From the NCBI RefSeq assembly GCF_964340395.1, contig NC_135555.1, positions 20,911,447 to 20,975,446 on the forward strand: a stretch of DNA of 64,000 nt, read 5' to 3'. The stretch is from Glandiceps talaboti (lineage: Eukaryota; Hemichordata; Enteropneusta; Spengelidae). The translations under genes were made by a program, and so were the position numbers. Shown here piece after piece: positions 44,509-64,000 of this stretch. The notes beneath the pieces were generated by a model, which saw only the letters and a list, made by a program, of their open reading frames with translations, had not been told where the DNA came from and searched no databases. The stretch's first letter is position 1; the number at the start of each line of letters is the position of its first letter.

Positions 44509-45120
44509 CTGTTCCTTAATCAAAGTAAAGTGTAACTGTTCCTCAATCAAAGTAAAGTATAACTGGTCCTCAATCAAAGTAAATTGTAACTGTTTCCCAA
44601 ATGAAGTGTAAATGTTTCAATATCAAAGTAGAGTGTACCTATTCCACAATCAAAGTAAAAGTGTAAGTGTTCCCCAAAGTGTTACTGTTCCCATTCAAAG
44701 TAAAGTGTAACTGTTCCCATTCGAAGCAAAAGTGTAACTCTTTCTCAAAGTAAAGTGTAACTGTGCCTCAATCAAAGTAAAGTGTAGCTGTTCCTCAATC
44801 AAAGTAAAATGTAACTGTTCTTCAATCAAAGTAAAGTGTAAATGTTCCCCAATCAAAGTGTAACAGTTCCTTAATAAAAGTAAAGTGTACACATGTAACT
44901 GTTCCTTAATCAAAGTAAAGTATAACTGTTCCTCAATCAAAGCAAAGTGTATCTATTCCCAATGAAAGTAAAGTGTAACTGTTCCCCAAAGTGTATCTAT
45001 TCCCATTCAAAGTAAAAGTGTAAATGTTCCTCAATCAAAGTAAAGTGTATCTATTCCCAATGAAAGTAAAGTGTAACTGTTCCCCATTCAAAGTAAAGTG
45101 TAACTGTTCCCCAATGAAAG
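44509..45120. repeat. Right flank of the 27-bp satellite
   Basis: More diverged 27-bp units continue after the LINE fragment and fade out near 45120, with isolated unit-like pieces to about 45260. Confidence 0.85.
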
Positions 45121-46222
45121 TATAATGTAGTCATCTCCTTATAAAAATATGCATGTAGTTGTATAGTTATTGACCCTCGCCTCATGAAAGTAGTACAAGT
45201 ATTTCCTTAGAAAAGTCAAGTATAGCTGTTCCCCTACTCAATGTATATCTGTCCCCAATAAAAGATGTATAGAGGTGGTATAACAATTCTGGTATCCATA
45301 TGGATTCTAATCTATATCAAAGCTTTCGGTACAATTAAAAATAACATGATACAAAACGTATACCAGCATTAATTATATCCAAAAAATCATCATTATATTA
45401 AAAATGGAAGAACAAGTTGTGTTTTCTCTTTGCGTAAGCTTAACAATCACTCAATGATGGTTTGTGTTAGTCTTTACAGATATGATTAACATTATGGTTA
45501 ATTTGCTAGTTTGGTTAATGGTGAAGGGTTAGGGTTAGTGTTAGTGTTAGGTGCCTAGACTAGAGGTGACCAAAGCATACGCAAAGAGACTGAGCAACAG
45601 AGTCTACCAAATAAATACATTATGTTTCCCTTGTCCCCATTTTGTAATATAGCCATTAATGTGCACATTAAGTGTCGTTGGACACCCTAATAAATACACA
45701 AATCTCGTCAGCCATTTTAGGGTGCAAGTTTCACATTTTTCCACTAAATTTGCACTCATCCTTCACTGAACAGGTTTTCATCTTTATTATACCAAATGGA
45801 TTATCAGTCTAGTAGTACCAGACATTCCAACTAAGCTGTGTCTAGGGTTAACTTTAAGTTGTTCTGTTACCTTATCAACATCCTAGTAACACCTAAACAA
45901 ATGCATCAACTTCAGTAGTAGGTCCAGTCAAGCTTTAACTTATTCACAAACACAGACACATCTATGCACTACACAACTTTATGAGTGTACGCAGGTCCCT
46001 CGTCTTCAGGTCAATTCAATGTAAAAGACAGTGGCCATAGCAGGGGATTAGGGCTCTGCCAAATAACCCCAAGAGTAATCTAGAGACAAATTGTTCTTGT
46101 TTAAGGATACAGTAATCTTCAAAATTTATAAAATTTCTCAGAATTTACAATCGATAATTCCTCAACACCCATGTTTCCTATAGCATCATATACCAGGTAA
46201 CCCGTCAAATCTTCTAGCTAGT

Positions 46223-46672
46223 ATGGCTTTTAAAAGAGATCTCAAATATTCAAACCCAGGAGCTGTAATAAGTTTTCATTCTTTTTTTCAAATACACTCT
46301 ACATGTCAATGGAAACAGTTCAACTATTCCTTTCAATGGCTGAATTGTTTACTAATTATTGTTGATATTGTATTTGATATTCGACAAAACAATCGTGAAT
46401 GGGTTATGGATTTGTTGACAAATAATAAATACATGCTTCACATGACAGTTGATAATGTGAGCAATAGTCTTGTTCATTTTACAACGTCTGTTTCTGATAA
46501 AGACCACCTCTATGCTATAGGTAACTCATTTAATACATGTCGTTGTTGGCGCAAATGCTGCATAATTCTTCCAAATGACTTGGAGATGTTACAGACTATT
46601 AATTCTTACCATGACAAGCTGACCAACCCTGATAGTAACTGTAGACTTCTTCCTCTTCCTGTACAACATTAA
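46223..46672 (+). CDS. Hypothetical open frame, 149 codons
   Basis: The longest non-repetitive open frame in this part, starting ATG in the context GTATGG. The product has a hydrophobic stretch (CLLIIVDIVF, about residues 42-51) and a Cys-rich piece (CRCWRKCC). I do not recognise a domain and see no promoter or splice signals that fix it. It is more likely chance or repeat-derived than a gene. Confidence 0.15.
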   Translation: MAFKRDLKYSNPGAVISFHSFFQIHSTCQWKQFNYSFQWLNCLLIIVDIVFDIRQNNREWVMDLLTNNKYMLHMTVDNVSNSLVHFTTSVSDKDHLYAIGNSFNTCRCWRKCCIILPNDLEMLQTINSYHDKLTNPDSNCRLLPLPVQH

Positions 46673-46870
46673 TACTGTGGTGGATTGCAAAGAGTGTTCT
46701 TGGTGATGTAACTGGTAGTCTTAACTTCTTCCTCTTTCTGCACAATTTTTACATCTTGTGGTGGATTGCGACAAGTGTTCTTGATATAATGGTGCATTGT
46801 AGTCTCAACTCCTTCTTCCTGTAAAATATTTACTCTGCTGTGGTCTGTGACGTGTTCTTGGTGATGGATC
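46650..46870. repeat. Roughly 90-bp imperfect tandem repeat, three copies
   Basis: CTTCTTCCTCTTCCTGTACA, a variant of GTGGTGGATTGC, and GTGTTCTTG recur in the same order three times with many substitutions. Confidence 0.6.
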
Positions 46871-48419
46871 CAAGTCTATGATTGTATTTCTGCAGCAACT
46901 GTAGCTAATATTCATGGGCATACATGTAGTTCACAATTGAGGTGCCTCTGGTCAGTGGGATGTTGATGCCTACAATTCAACAATCATTAACACCTATATA
47001 TCAGTGAATGCAAAAATAATGTGTTCAGGATATTTCATGAGCAGAAGGGCAGTAGACACCAATTTTGGCAGCTGTGTGCCATTGAGGATGCATGACAAAA
47101 AGGTAATGGCAACCTCATGTATGCATTTTTATTTTGATGGCTGATTGGTCATTGACAGCTCATTTTATTTTATTTTATTTTATTTACTATCTGAAAATAA
47201 TCAAAATCAACTGTGGTAGAGAGCATAACAGATGTTTCTAATAGAAATAATGTGTGTTGATCACGAAAAACTAGACAAAGATTAGCACAGGTTTTGAAAC
47301 TAAGAAAGATCAGCTCTAAATAACTTTTCATATAGTTTGCAGCATATTTGAATCCTGGCAGGTGTGTATTGCACATTCTGATTTTGTTGAGTTATCTGAG
47401 TAGAAAGAGAGAGACTTACAGGTAAGCCATGTCACGGTCATGCTAAAACAATAAATTGATTCTAATCAATACATTGATTATCTCAAGATTATCATTCTGT
47501 CTTGGACGTTAGTTTGTAACTGATGAACATAATAGAGATCTTGTGAATGAAAGCTGGACAGAGTCATCTTGCAGACAGCATTTTGCAACTCATGAACAAA
47601 GAATGTCACAGTGATTGGTGAATAAAAAAACTATAGTCTGCAGAGCAGTGTGCATATTATGATTAATACTTTGAGATTGATCATTAACTGTGGCTGGACA
47701 ATGGGAAACAGTTAGTATGAAATACTTGTTTCACTTCACATGGAGCAACACAAGGATGACTGCATTGCTAAATGAAACAAGGAAATCATTACAAAATGTT
47801 GCAGATATATCCATACTCCATCCTTTGCATTGTGACCAATACTTTTCACTTTTCGATGTAAAATCTAATTGCATTGACAAAAAATAAACATGAAATTGGC
47901 ATTAAAAGATACAATGAAATAAATATGAATTTCACCGATCATGGAGCCTGCTATCTTGGGTGTGTCAGATGAAAATTCATGCCATCAACATTGAGACAGA
48001 TATATATAGGAAATATGACATTATTGTTTCAATACAGTGACAGTTGGCATTGACGACATATTGGAAAGAGATGGCAATGTACGTGACAAACTCTTTCACA
48101 CTGAATCGGGCACATCAACTCATTTTCTCTTCTATAACTTCACCAGTATCGTTACCCATTCAATTTGTATGGCCTGGCCTGATTGACAACATATCTGGAT
48201 ATCAAAGGCATTAGATTTCGATCAGTTTGAATAAACATTTTTTTTCATTGAAGATGGTAGAAGTGAACAAAAAGAACACACATCACAGAGGCCAAAAAAG
48301 AAAATGCAATTGTACATTGTGTGTTATCGGTGAGTTTTGACCAACCCATGGTGTACATAGTCACAGCACCCTCTAATCCAATTCATTGCATCATTGATGT
48401 ACAACAATATTTGTGACCT

Positions 48420-48700
48420 ACAAAACCAACCAACAAATAAATGAACTTGACAAGCTAACCGACTAACCAACAAACCAACCAACAAACTCAAAGGACCAAC
48501 CAACTCACCAAACAACTATAAACAAGATAATGAATAACTTAAACAACAGACAACCAACTAACGCAGACAACAAACCAATCAAGATAAAACAAATATCAAC
48601 CAACCAACCAACCACCAACCAAATAATCGACAAACCAACCAACCAAATGATGACAAATCCAACTAATAAACGAAATAAAAAACTAATCAACCAACCAATA
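48420..48700. repeat. CCAA-rich simple sequence
   Basis: Degenerate AACC/CCAA units with interruptions; low-complexity open frames on both strands result. Confidence 0.7.
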
Positions 48701-50021
48701 ATACAAACCAGAGGGTGATGTGTTTATTAAAAACTATTGGTCTGCCAGAACTTATTAATAAAACAGAATGTATTACAATTTCTTACTGGACTTCATGATG
48801 TTTGTTTCTCCTGTACACCTGCATCAAAAAAGGTGCATTAAATAATATATGTTGTCATTCAGGCTCTGCCATAAAAACTGAGGGTTTGACCATACTGGTG
48901 AATTTGTGGAAGGTTTTACAAGTGCTGTGCACAATTCAGTGTGGAAGAGTTGTTCATATGTCTTCTTATTCCGATATGTCTTCTATGGCAACTATCAAAG
49001 TATTGACCCAATAATGCCCTACATCCAATGTATATCTGTCTCCATGTTCACATCATTAACTTTCATCTGACACACTCCAAATAATATGCTACATGACTGG
49101 TGAAATTCATATTCATTTCACTGTGCCTTTCTAGCCAATTGCATGTTCATTTATTCTCAATGAATTCGATTTTGCAAGGAAAGGTAAAAGCGATCGGTCA
49201 AAATGCAAAGCACAGAGGATGGGTGAATCTACCACATATTGTGGAAATTTCTTTGATTCTTTTATTGCATGCAGCCATCCAGGTGTTGCAACATGCAAAC
49301 CGACCTGAATAATATATACATATCAACAATATCCAAATATGAAATTTAAACACTGTCTATTGGTTTTTAGTTTTCATAGATTTGTATGGACATATTTACC
49401 TGTGTTCCACTGTGTGCTTAAGTTTTATAGCAAATTATTGTAAGAGAATTTGAAAAATACTGTACAACTTAAGAGCTGTCAGCTTCCATATTTAAACTTG
49501 AAAGTTACTAGTATCTGACCTGAACAGGCACAACTCCAGTTGATAAACATTATCATCAGATAATTCTAACATCCAGTGAGCTTACATCAATTTTGTGTAT
49601 GTGCAATCTGACAACAGCAAAGCTTTAATGGTTGAGAAATCCAAATATAACAATTAGTTGAACTTATCTTGGTTGTCTCAAATCTTCATCAGCTTACAGG
49701 TTACTGAAATTTCTTGATTGATTTTCATTCATTGACCAGTGCATCCATGTCCTTTTACCTGAAAGGACAAAAAATTAAAAGATTAACATTAAACTCCCAT
49801 AGACGGCTATACGGGGAGAGTCCGCGCGAAAGGGGTCGTTTTTTTATGCTGGTTGGTATCAGAAAGGGTATACTTTTCATGAAGTGTTGGTATCAGAAAG
49901 GGTCTGTAAATTAGACTATGCAATCTGGAAGCGTTTCAACCTGTTTTTCTTCCTTGAAAACTTCTCTTGTCGCTCATGCCACTTCAGATCTAGGGCAACC
50001 TCCCCCTGAAAAACCTTGGTT

Positions 50022-50267
50022 TTAGTCACGTACAGCATGCAATATTCCTGCAACCATAACCAGACTGAGCTCGAGCGTGTCTCCAGCAATGGTATAATGT
50101 GTAAACATCCAAAAATCCAAGAACCGAACCGTAACGATAATTATCAACATATAGATGATGATGGTGTTATCAGATTTGTAGTGCCACCATCAACACAGGA
50201 CAACAGACTGAGTGCTAGTGGACTGAGACGGTCACGGCGAACAAGGACAGTTCCATCAGCACCATAG
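50022..50267 (+). CDS. Possible terminal coding exon, unrecognised
   Basis: After an acceptor-like CTTGGTTTTAG a frame reads VTYSMQYSCNHNQ, HIDDDGVIRFVVPP and GLRRSRRTRTVPSAP, then TAG, followed by a G-run. The mixed polar composition looks more protein-like than the neighbouring frames, but I find no partner exon and no family. Confidence 0.15.
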   Translation, partial: LVTYSMQYSCNHNQTELERVSSNGIMCKHPKIQEPNRNDNYQHIDDDGVIRFVVPPSTQDNRLSASGLRRSRRTRTVPSAP

Positions 50268-52854
50268 CCTGCGGAGGGGGGGGGGGGAGGCAGCTGCCCC
50301 CTGAGATTTTGGAAAAAAGAAAGAAAAAAGCTACTTTTTGAATACATTGCGATGCTATTAAAATTGTCATTTATGTGACGATTCCTAGCATGCACGATTT
50401 ACATGGATAGTTCACTAAAGTGACTGTACACTGACTCCTGGCTAATATGTACCTTATATCGCTATTGTACGCTGGCTTAACTTTGAATAAAAATGTTTCC
50501 AGTTAAAAATTGTATCTTTTTGAAGCAAATTAAAAATTCTTTGTGCAGGAAAGTACAAAAGAAGTGCGCACAATGCACTGTGCACTTGCAGCGAGTAACA
50601 GTAGTCTTGAAAGTCTCCTTAATTCATTTGAAGATAGCACGTCGCAATTATAATGTCAGCGAGTGAAACTCAAAAAAAAGTCGTTCAAGGTGAGGTCGCC
50701 TGCTGTGCTGCATGCTGTGACTCTGAAGATGCGCTCGATCTCATTTACATCTTGTTCTTTATATTAAAACATTTCTTACTGATAAAACGGCACATCTCTT
50801 TTTGGAATATTTGATGGCCCTGAAAAACTATTAAACTAGGTACGCAGTTTAAAATCCACTATTTGAAGATATTTCTTTCAATAATTGTGTTCGACGTTGT
50901 CTTTGCTTAACATGTTGTGTGATATAATTATCTCATTGCACACTGACACTAGCGTTATTCCGCAATTCATTTAGAAGCGACAATTTGCTATGGAAGGAAT
51001 GGCCCTGAATTTGTAAACAGAGCTGTACCTTCGACATCAAAATCCAAACTTCAATTTCCATTATAATGATAATGGCAAGGAGAATTTACGGAGTTCACCT
51101 TGGGCTCTGACATAAACGAGGCCATAACAGTTTTGGAAGTTGGGTAAAGAAAACGATTATTTTGTTGTGTTACTTATTTGAGAAACACCATCCATTTTTT
51201 TTTTACTTTGAATGTGACATCTTTTCGGCAACTGCTTTGAAAGATACACTAGGCAAAAAAAATGAAAAAGCTGTTCAACCTACCCATATATTTTTTTCTG
51301 GTGATGGGCAATATATCCTCATACAGGCTTTGCATTTTTTTTCAAAATTAAGGACATTTCTTTATATTTTCTGAATAGTACATGTAACAGTATACATTTG
51401 AGTCTATTCCAAATTATATAATATCTTATACAGTGGTTTACTTGGCTCTGATTTTGCATACAAGCATGAATTGAGATTAAGTATCCCAATGTGCATTAAA
51501 AAAGAATTGAACAAAAGTTAACGACCATTGGGCCATCAACAGTCTGAAAGTCTTGAAATGTTTTGCTCTTTATTCAGGATTTTTTGGAACCAAATTAAAC
51601 TTCAGGAGAAGTCATTTACCATGTGCACATCCGCATAATAATTCAGCTTTGCCACAAAATACACTTCCAGATAATATGTAATGCACAGCATAATTGTTTC
51701 AATTCTGGTATTTTATTATGTCTATGGTTTGATATTCTATGCCTCTAAATGGCCTCCTACACTGTCTTATTTTCAATTTTTTTCACCTTTGGAGTTGTCT
51801 CCTTCCAATGCATCATTGTACCATATGATTTGATAACTCCACTGTAGTGTTGGTGACACAAGGGGTGACTAAAATAATGCTCGAGATTCAATTGGCGGGG
51901 CTTAATATTTTTTGAGAAGAGAGGGTGAGAGGAACTACAACATTTGTTTGCAGACAAATTGCATGTGATAGTATCAAGATGACTGAATAAGTTCTATCTA
52001 AACTCGACCTGAAATATTTTGCTATCATTATATATGGTTTGTTTTATCCTTGTCAAGCATTGTGAAAAAAGTGAAATCGACCTACTTACCCAATGTGATG
52101 GGTTAGGTTACCCGTTGACCAGCATTTTATTATTTTTTCTGACCTTACATATATTCAATTGCATATGCTAAAATAGATATTATGTAAATTGTATGCAAAT
52201 TTATGTAAATTAGCATAATGTATGATTGCACCAAGACAAAGTGCTGCCGCTGACAATTAATTCAGTACATGGTTGTCAGCAGTGACTTGATTGACATGGC
52301 CTGATATTATTGTACCTACCCTAACCTTCCTTCACACTCTCCCTATCCGATGTGGCAGCAGTAGGATGCCAAATTCCCCCAAAATACAAAATAATGAGTC
52401 AAAGTAAAATGTGACCACCTGGTATACAATTTTCTAGAATTGAATTAATTTACTAATTATTTTTTGAGAAGGGAAAATATTTTTATTTAGTAATTTACCA
52501 GTATTTGGTTTCAAAATGTAAGTAAACACAGGCAAATAATTGTAATAGGTAAACTTGGGGATAATAATGAATTTTGGGCAAGCGAATGAGCAAAAATGCT
52601 ATTGAAAGCTGCATCAACTGGGAACTGAGTATTTAATTTATTCACTGTGCTAATTTATTCAAAGAATGTGTTGTACTGAACAAAGGAAAGCTTCTGAATT
52701 TGCTTCAGCACATTCAAAATTACAATGGATTTTGCTGTAACTGCAGAAAATACCATAAATAAAATTTCGAATTTAATTAAACAGGTGAAAGGGTGAATTG
52801 GGCGAGTTGGAGTAGGTAGCAAAGATCTCCACTCCATGGCCTTTTGTTCACACC

Positions 52855-53240
52855 ACATGGGCGGGAAATTTAAAAGATGGGCAACTGCTCAATGAAGTCC
52901 GTGAATTTCTTTTCAAAACCTACTAGTTTGGGCGGGGACTTTTGGTTCAAAACAAGTGGGGAGTTTATCAAAATTTAGTAAAAATTCATTGGGCTATAAC
53001 ACTAATTGTAATTTTTAGCGCGAAATTCCGGTAGTATTCGGTGGTCTCGCAACCACGCTACCAAAATAACAGAATTGTTCTGTGAAACACTTTGCAACAA
53101 CCAGTAGGAGTTTTATACTCAAGCACAAATTCAAACAAAACACTTGAAACTACACATATTAACTAGCCAACCCATCTTCAAAACTCGCTACAAGTCAAAC
53201 AAACTTTCGCCTGTCATTGTCACGTCTATGGCGGAAGTAG
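52855..53240. promoter_or_regulatory. Possible promoter region with E2F-like and ETS/YY1-like motifs
   Basis: GGGCGGGAAATTT (near 52860) and TTTAGCGCGAAA (near 53017) resemble E2F sites. CTATGGCGGAAG at 53226 combines the YY1 (ATGGC) and ETS (GGAAG) cores often found around translation starts of housekeeping genes. The stretch is locally richer in CpG than its surroundings. No confirmed gene is attached. Confidence 0.35.
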
Positions 53241-53353
53241 TTCGACTACTACAGGGGAAAAAATCACGCCGGCTCGGACGCGGACATCACTTCAGTTTTG
53301 TGTTTTCCTTAATAACAACGAAAGTAGTCTTACCTGAAAGTAATTGCTGTTAG
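53228..53353 (+). CDS. Possible short first-exon frame
   Basis: ATGGCGGAAG opens a 41-codon frame reading MAEVVRLLQGKKSRRLGRG and ending ESNCC. Alternatively the TTTCAG|GTAAGA on the minus strand near 53331-53339 is a strong donor of a minus-strand leader exon. I cannot choose between them. Confidence 0.2.
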   Translation: MAEVVRLLQGKKSRRLGRGHHFSFVFSLITTKVVLPESNCC

Positions 53354-53649
53354 TATGGTTAGGTAGGTACAATCCTGATAATATCTTCGTCCAGATGTAG
53401 AAGATACAGCTATGAGCCCCAACTCGTAGGTGGTTGCCAAGTCAAGACCATGAGGGACGTCTGAAGACGTACTTCTATTTAATTGTATTACTATTATAGC
53501 TGAATGTTCGTTCTGACCTCGTTGTATTTTTTTGTGTATTTCAGTCCTTGGTCATCGTTGAGGGCGTCAGTCATATAGTCAGTCACCCGGCACAACTAGA
53601 ACTGTCAGCACAGCTCACAGTAGGGTAGAGTTGACTTCTCAGACAGAGC

Positions 53650-53885
53650 TCAGAGGGTGCAGAGTCTACCCTTTGTATTCATATTACTACATACTACTAC
53701 ATACTGGCTTTGTATTCATAGCACTACACACTACTACATACTGGCTTTGTATTCATAGCACTACATACTACTACATACTGGCTTTGTATTCATAGCACTA
53801 CATACTACTACATACTGGCTTTGTATTCATAGCACTACATACTGGCTTTGTATTCATAGCACTACATACATGTACTGGCTCTCAA
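53650..53885. repeat. Minisatellite, unit about 37 bp
   Basis: GGCTTTGTATTCATAGCAC with ACTACATACTACTACATACT repeats about five to six times, with some units shortened. Confidence 0.85.
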
Positions 53886-53965
53886 TGTGTTTGGCAAAAC
53901 GAACATTCTTTAATTTGCAATCGTAGGTCGTCTTTTTGTGATCAATAAGATGGTTTAAAAGTGTA

Positions 53966-54095
<130 letters not shown>

Positions 54096-54302
54096 CAACT
54101 ATACCTATGCGCATAAACGTCATTTGACAGGATCGTTGTGATACACCATAATTCAACAGCGCCCCCATTTGATAACAATATAACTATAATATTTTCTGAA
54201 GTATCTTTAACACTATTTTGATTACGGGACATATACTAACGCTCGACACTGAACAAAAAATGAAATAATGTAATCGTTATAAACTTACTCATGTAACAAA
54301 AA

Positions 54303-55134
54303 CAACAACAACAACAACAACAACTGTCTCGACGTGTTTCGTCATGCTGAAAAAAGGATTTGAAATCCACGGATCACATTTTATATGTCAAATGATGGAG
54401 ATCTGTGATTACTGATTGATCGAAGTAAGTCAGTCAGTCAGTCAGTCAGTTAGTTAGTTAGTTAGTCAGTTAGTTAGTTACAGTGACAGTGACTGACTGA
54501 CTGACTGACTGACTGACTGACTGACTAAGATGATAAGTTGGCCTGATAGTTAAATCATGGTAAAAAGTGAGTAGTGAGTAGTTCACTCCAAATTATCATT
54601 ATATTGAACAAACGATTGTATTGGATTGAAAACACGGTAAGAAGTACAATTGTTTACATGCATACACATTCATTCATACAATGTACGTTTATTTGTACAA
54701 ACAATAATACAATGATATGTTTGTCCTATGCATTGACACACACACACACACACACATACATACATACATACATACATACATACATACATACATACACATA
54801 AATAAACAAACACAATTGCCTGTGATATGATTCCTTCACTAATAAATATAAAAGGTAATAACACACGCTTTCTTTTAACAAAAACAATCCTTCTCGAAGA
54901 CATATCTAAACTAGTGTACTTGTTTGTTTTCAGACAGATATATCCGTCCTTCAGTCAGGAAGTTCATATACGATATCAGCTTCAATATATTGTGTATGTA
55001 CATGTATGTATGTATGTATGTATGTATGTATGTATGTATGACATTCTAAAGACATCAGCCACATTCAAATAGTATAAGGTTTATGATATACAACAACAAC
55101 AACAACAACAATAATAATAATAATAATAACAACA
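54303..55134. repeat. Cluster of simple repeats
   Basis: AAC units (54303-54324), CAGT, TTAG and GACT units (54425-54527), CA then CATA units (54737-54797), ATGT units (54999-55040), and AAC and AAT units (55092-55134) lie in a row with short unique spacers. Confidence 0.85.
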
Positions 55135-63390
<8,256 letters not shown>

Positions 63391-63391
63391 T

Positions 63392-63397
63392 TTTATT
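63392..63397 (-). terminator. Possible polyadenylation signal
   Basis: AATAAA on the minus strand, about 330 bases past the stop of the putative terminal exon at 63725. Confidence 0.3.
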
Positions 63398-63724
63398 GTA
63401 TACAGAAACAGGACTAGAGGGAAATATTGTAGTGGGTCTAAGATGTAACTTCTAATAAAGAATACATAATTGTGATGGAAAATGGAGCTTCCTCTCTTGC
63501 ATACCCACTTTAAAGTACCATGATAATGTGACATACTCTTGATTGAAGTTAAACATCTGATTGCTTATAGATATATAGCTTGTGTATTTTGACTTCACAT
63601 ACATCTGTCATTCAATCTCACGTTTGATATTCTGTTGCCACTGTGACGATACATATGTCCACAGTTCAATATATTCACTAAATCCAAGTAAATCAATTCT
63701 TTCTGTAACATTTTATGAAACATT

Positions 63725-63951
63725 TTAAGCACCATTGAGGATCTTAGTCTGGTTCTGTAGTGATAATACTTTATAGTATAACTCTGCTGCTGTGATATCA
63801 AGCTTTTGTAGTCTGTTCCTTAAATGTGTGACTTCTGCAGATAGACTCCTAGGTGGTCCCTCAAAAACTGTTGGGAAAATCTTCTCGTTGAATTTGTAAA
63901 GGTTGAATTTTGCATTAAGTCCTGGACATCTGTCTCCCACACATGGAATGT
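63725..63951 (-). CDS. Probable terminal coding exon of a minus-strand gene, unrecognised
   Basis: On the minus strand a pyrimidine/AT tract and CCTGCAG acceptor precede a frame reading IPCVGDRCPGLNAKFNLY, KIFPTVFEGPPRSLSAEV and a helix-like LRNRLQKLDITAAELYYKV, ending ILNGA and TAA. Two bases at the exon start complete a split codon. The composition and amphipathic C terminus look like real protein, and the two cysteines suggest an extracellular or luminal part. The rest of the gene lies beyond the window; I do not recognise the family. Confidence 0.4.
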
Positions 63952-64000
63952 CTGCAGGATAATAAATTAAAAAAATACACAGTTGAGATTAATACAAGAA

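Larger units (their letters stand above)
45121..52850. other. Long region without a recognisable gene
   Basis: AT-rich DNA. It contains a short telomere-like GGGTTAGGGTTAG near 45526-45540, about three imperfect copies of a roughly 90-bp unit at 46650-46870, a TTTTA repeat at 47162-47187, and CCAA-rich sequence at 48420-48700. Two weak open frames are listed separately. Confidence 0.4.

Noticed and set aside
36045-45120. CRISPR-like array
   Set aside because: No unique spacers; contiguous tandem units in an animal genome.
45526-45552. Interstitial telomere repeat
   Set aside because: Only about two TTAGGG-like units; too short to mean more than chance.
54325-54360. Further hammerhead candidate (minus-strand GACGAAACACGUC)
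   Set aside because: GAAA is present but there is no CUGANGA core and stem III would need a two-base loop.

Overview
This is animal nuclear DNA of about one third GC: genes are split into short exons by GT-AG introns, and the rest is dense in microsatellites, a satellite array and retroelement debris. Very abundant tetranucleotide arrays and LINE and Penelope-like fragments suggest an invertebrate, probably marine (hemichordate, amphioxus or a lophotrochozoan); I cannot decide the species from sequence alone.

Left half (about 1.1-31.2 kb): three head-to-tail paralogs on the + strand share one architecture of a 5' UTR exon plus nine coding exons: N-terminal RRM-like fold, KH-like segment, macrodomain, low-complexity linker, C4C4-type RING and DTX3L-type deltex C-terminal (DTC) domain. 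Gene 1 (CDS 2886-9237) spells 763 residues and gene 3 (CDS 23238-31172) 844 residues, each with all exon phases agreeing. Gene 2 (12373-18605) has a 28-bp deletion in its macrodomain exon that stops the frame. In vertebrates the ADP-ribose-reading macrodomains (PARP9) and the RING-DTC ligase (DTX3L) sit in two partner proteins; here they lie in one chain. Each paralog has an NF-kB-type site just upstream of its 5' UTR exon, and genes 1 and 2 share a kB, TGACGT, GCATAT block, which fits an inducible innate-immune ligase cluster.

Inside and beside these genes lie hammerhead ribozyme motifs, all on the minus strand: two identical, apparently complete copies in intron 7 of gene 3, a nearly complete one in intron 2 of gene 1, and a decayed Penelope-type one at 32.9 kb. 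Intron 7 of gene 3 also carries an approximately 850-bp tandem duplication and a 108-bp copy of the sequence that directly abuts the kB site of the same gene.

Right half (31.2-64 kb): mostly non-coding. It holds a foldback element near 34.1 kb, a 27-bp satellite from about 36.0 to 45.1 kb with a 2,130-bp higher-order duplication and an embedded LINE endonuclease fragment, a possible promoter near 53 kb, several simple repeats, and at the right edge a probable terminal coding exon of an unidentified minus-strand gene.
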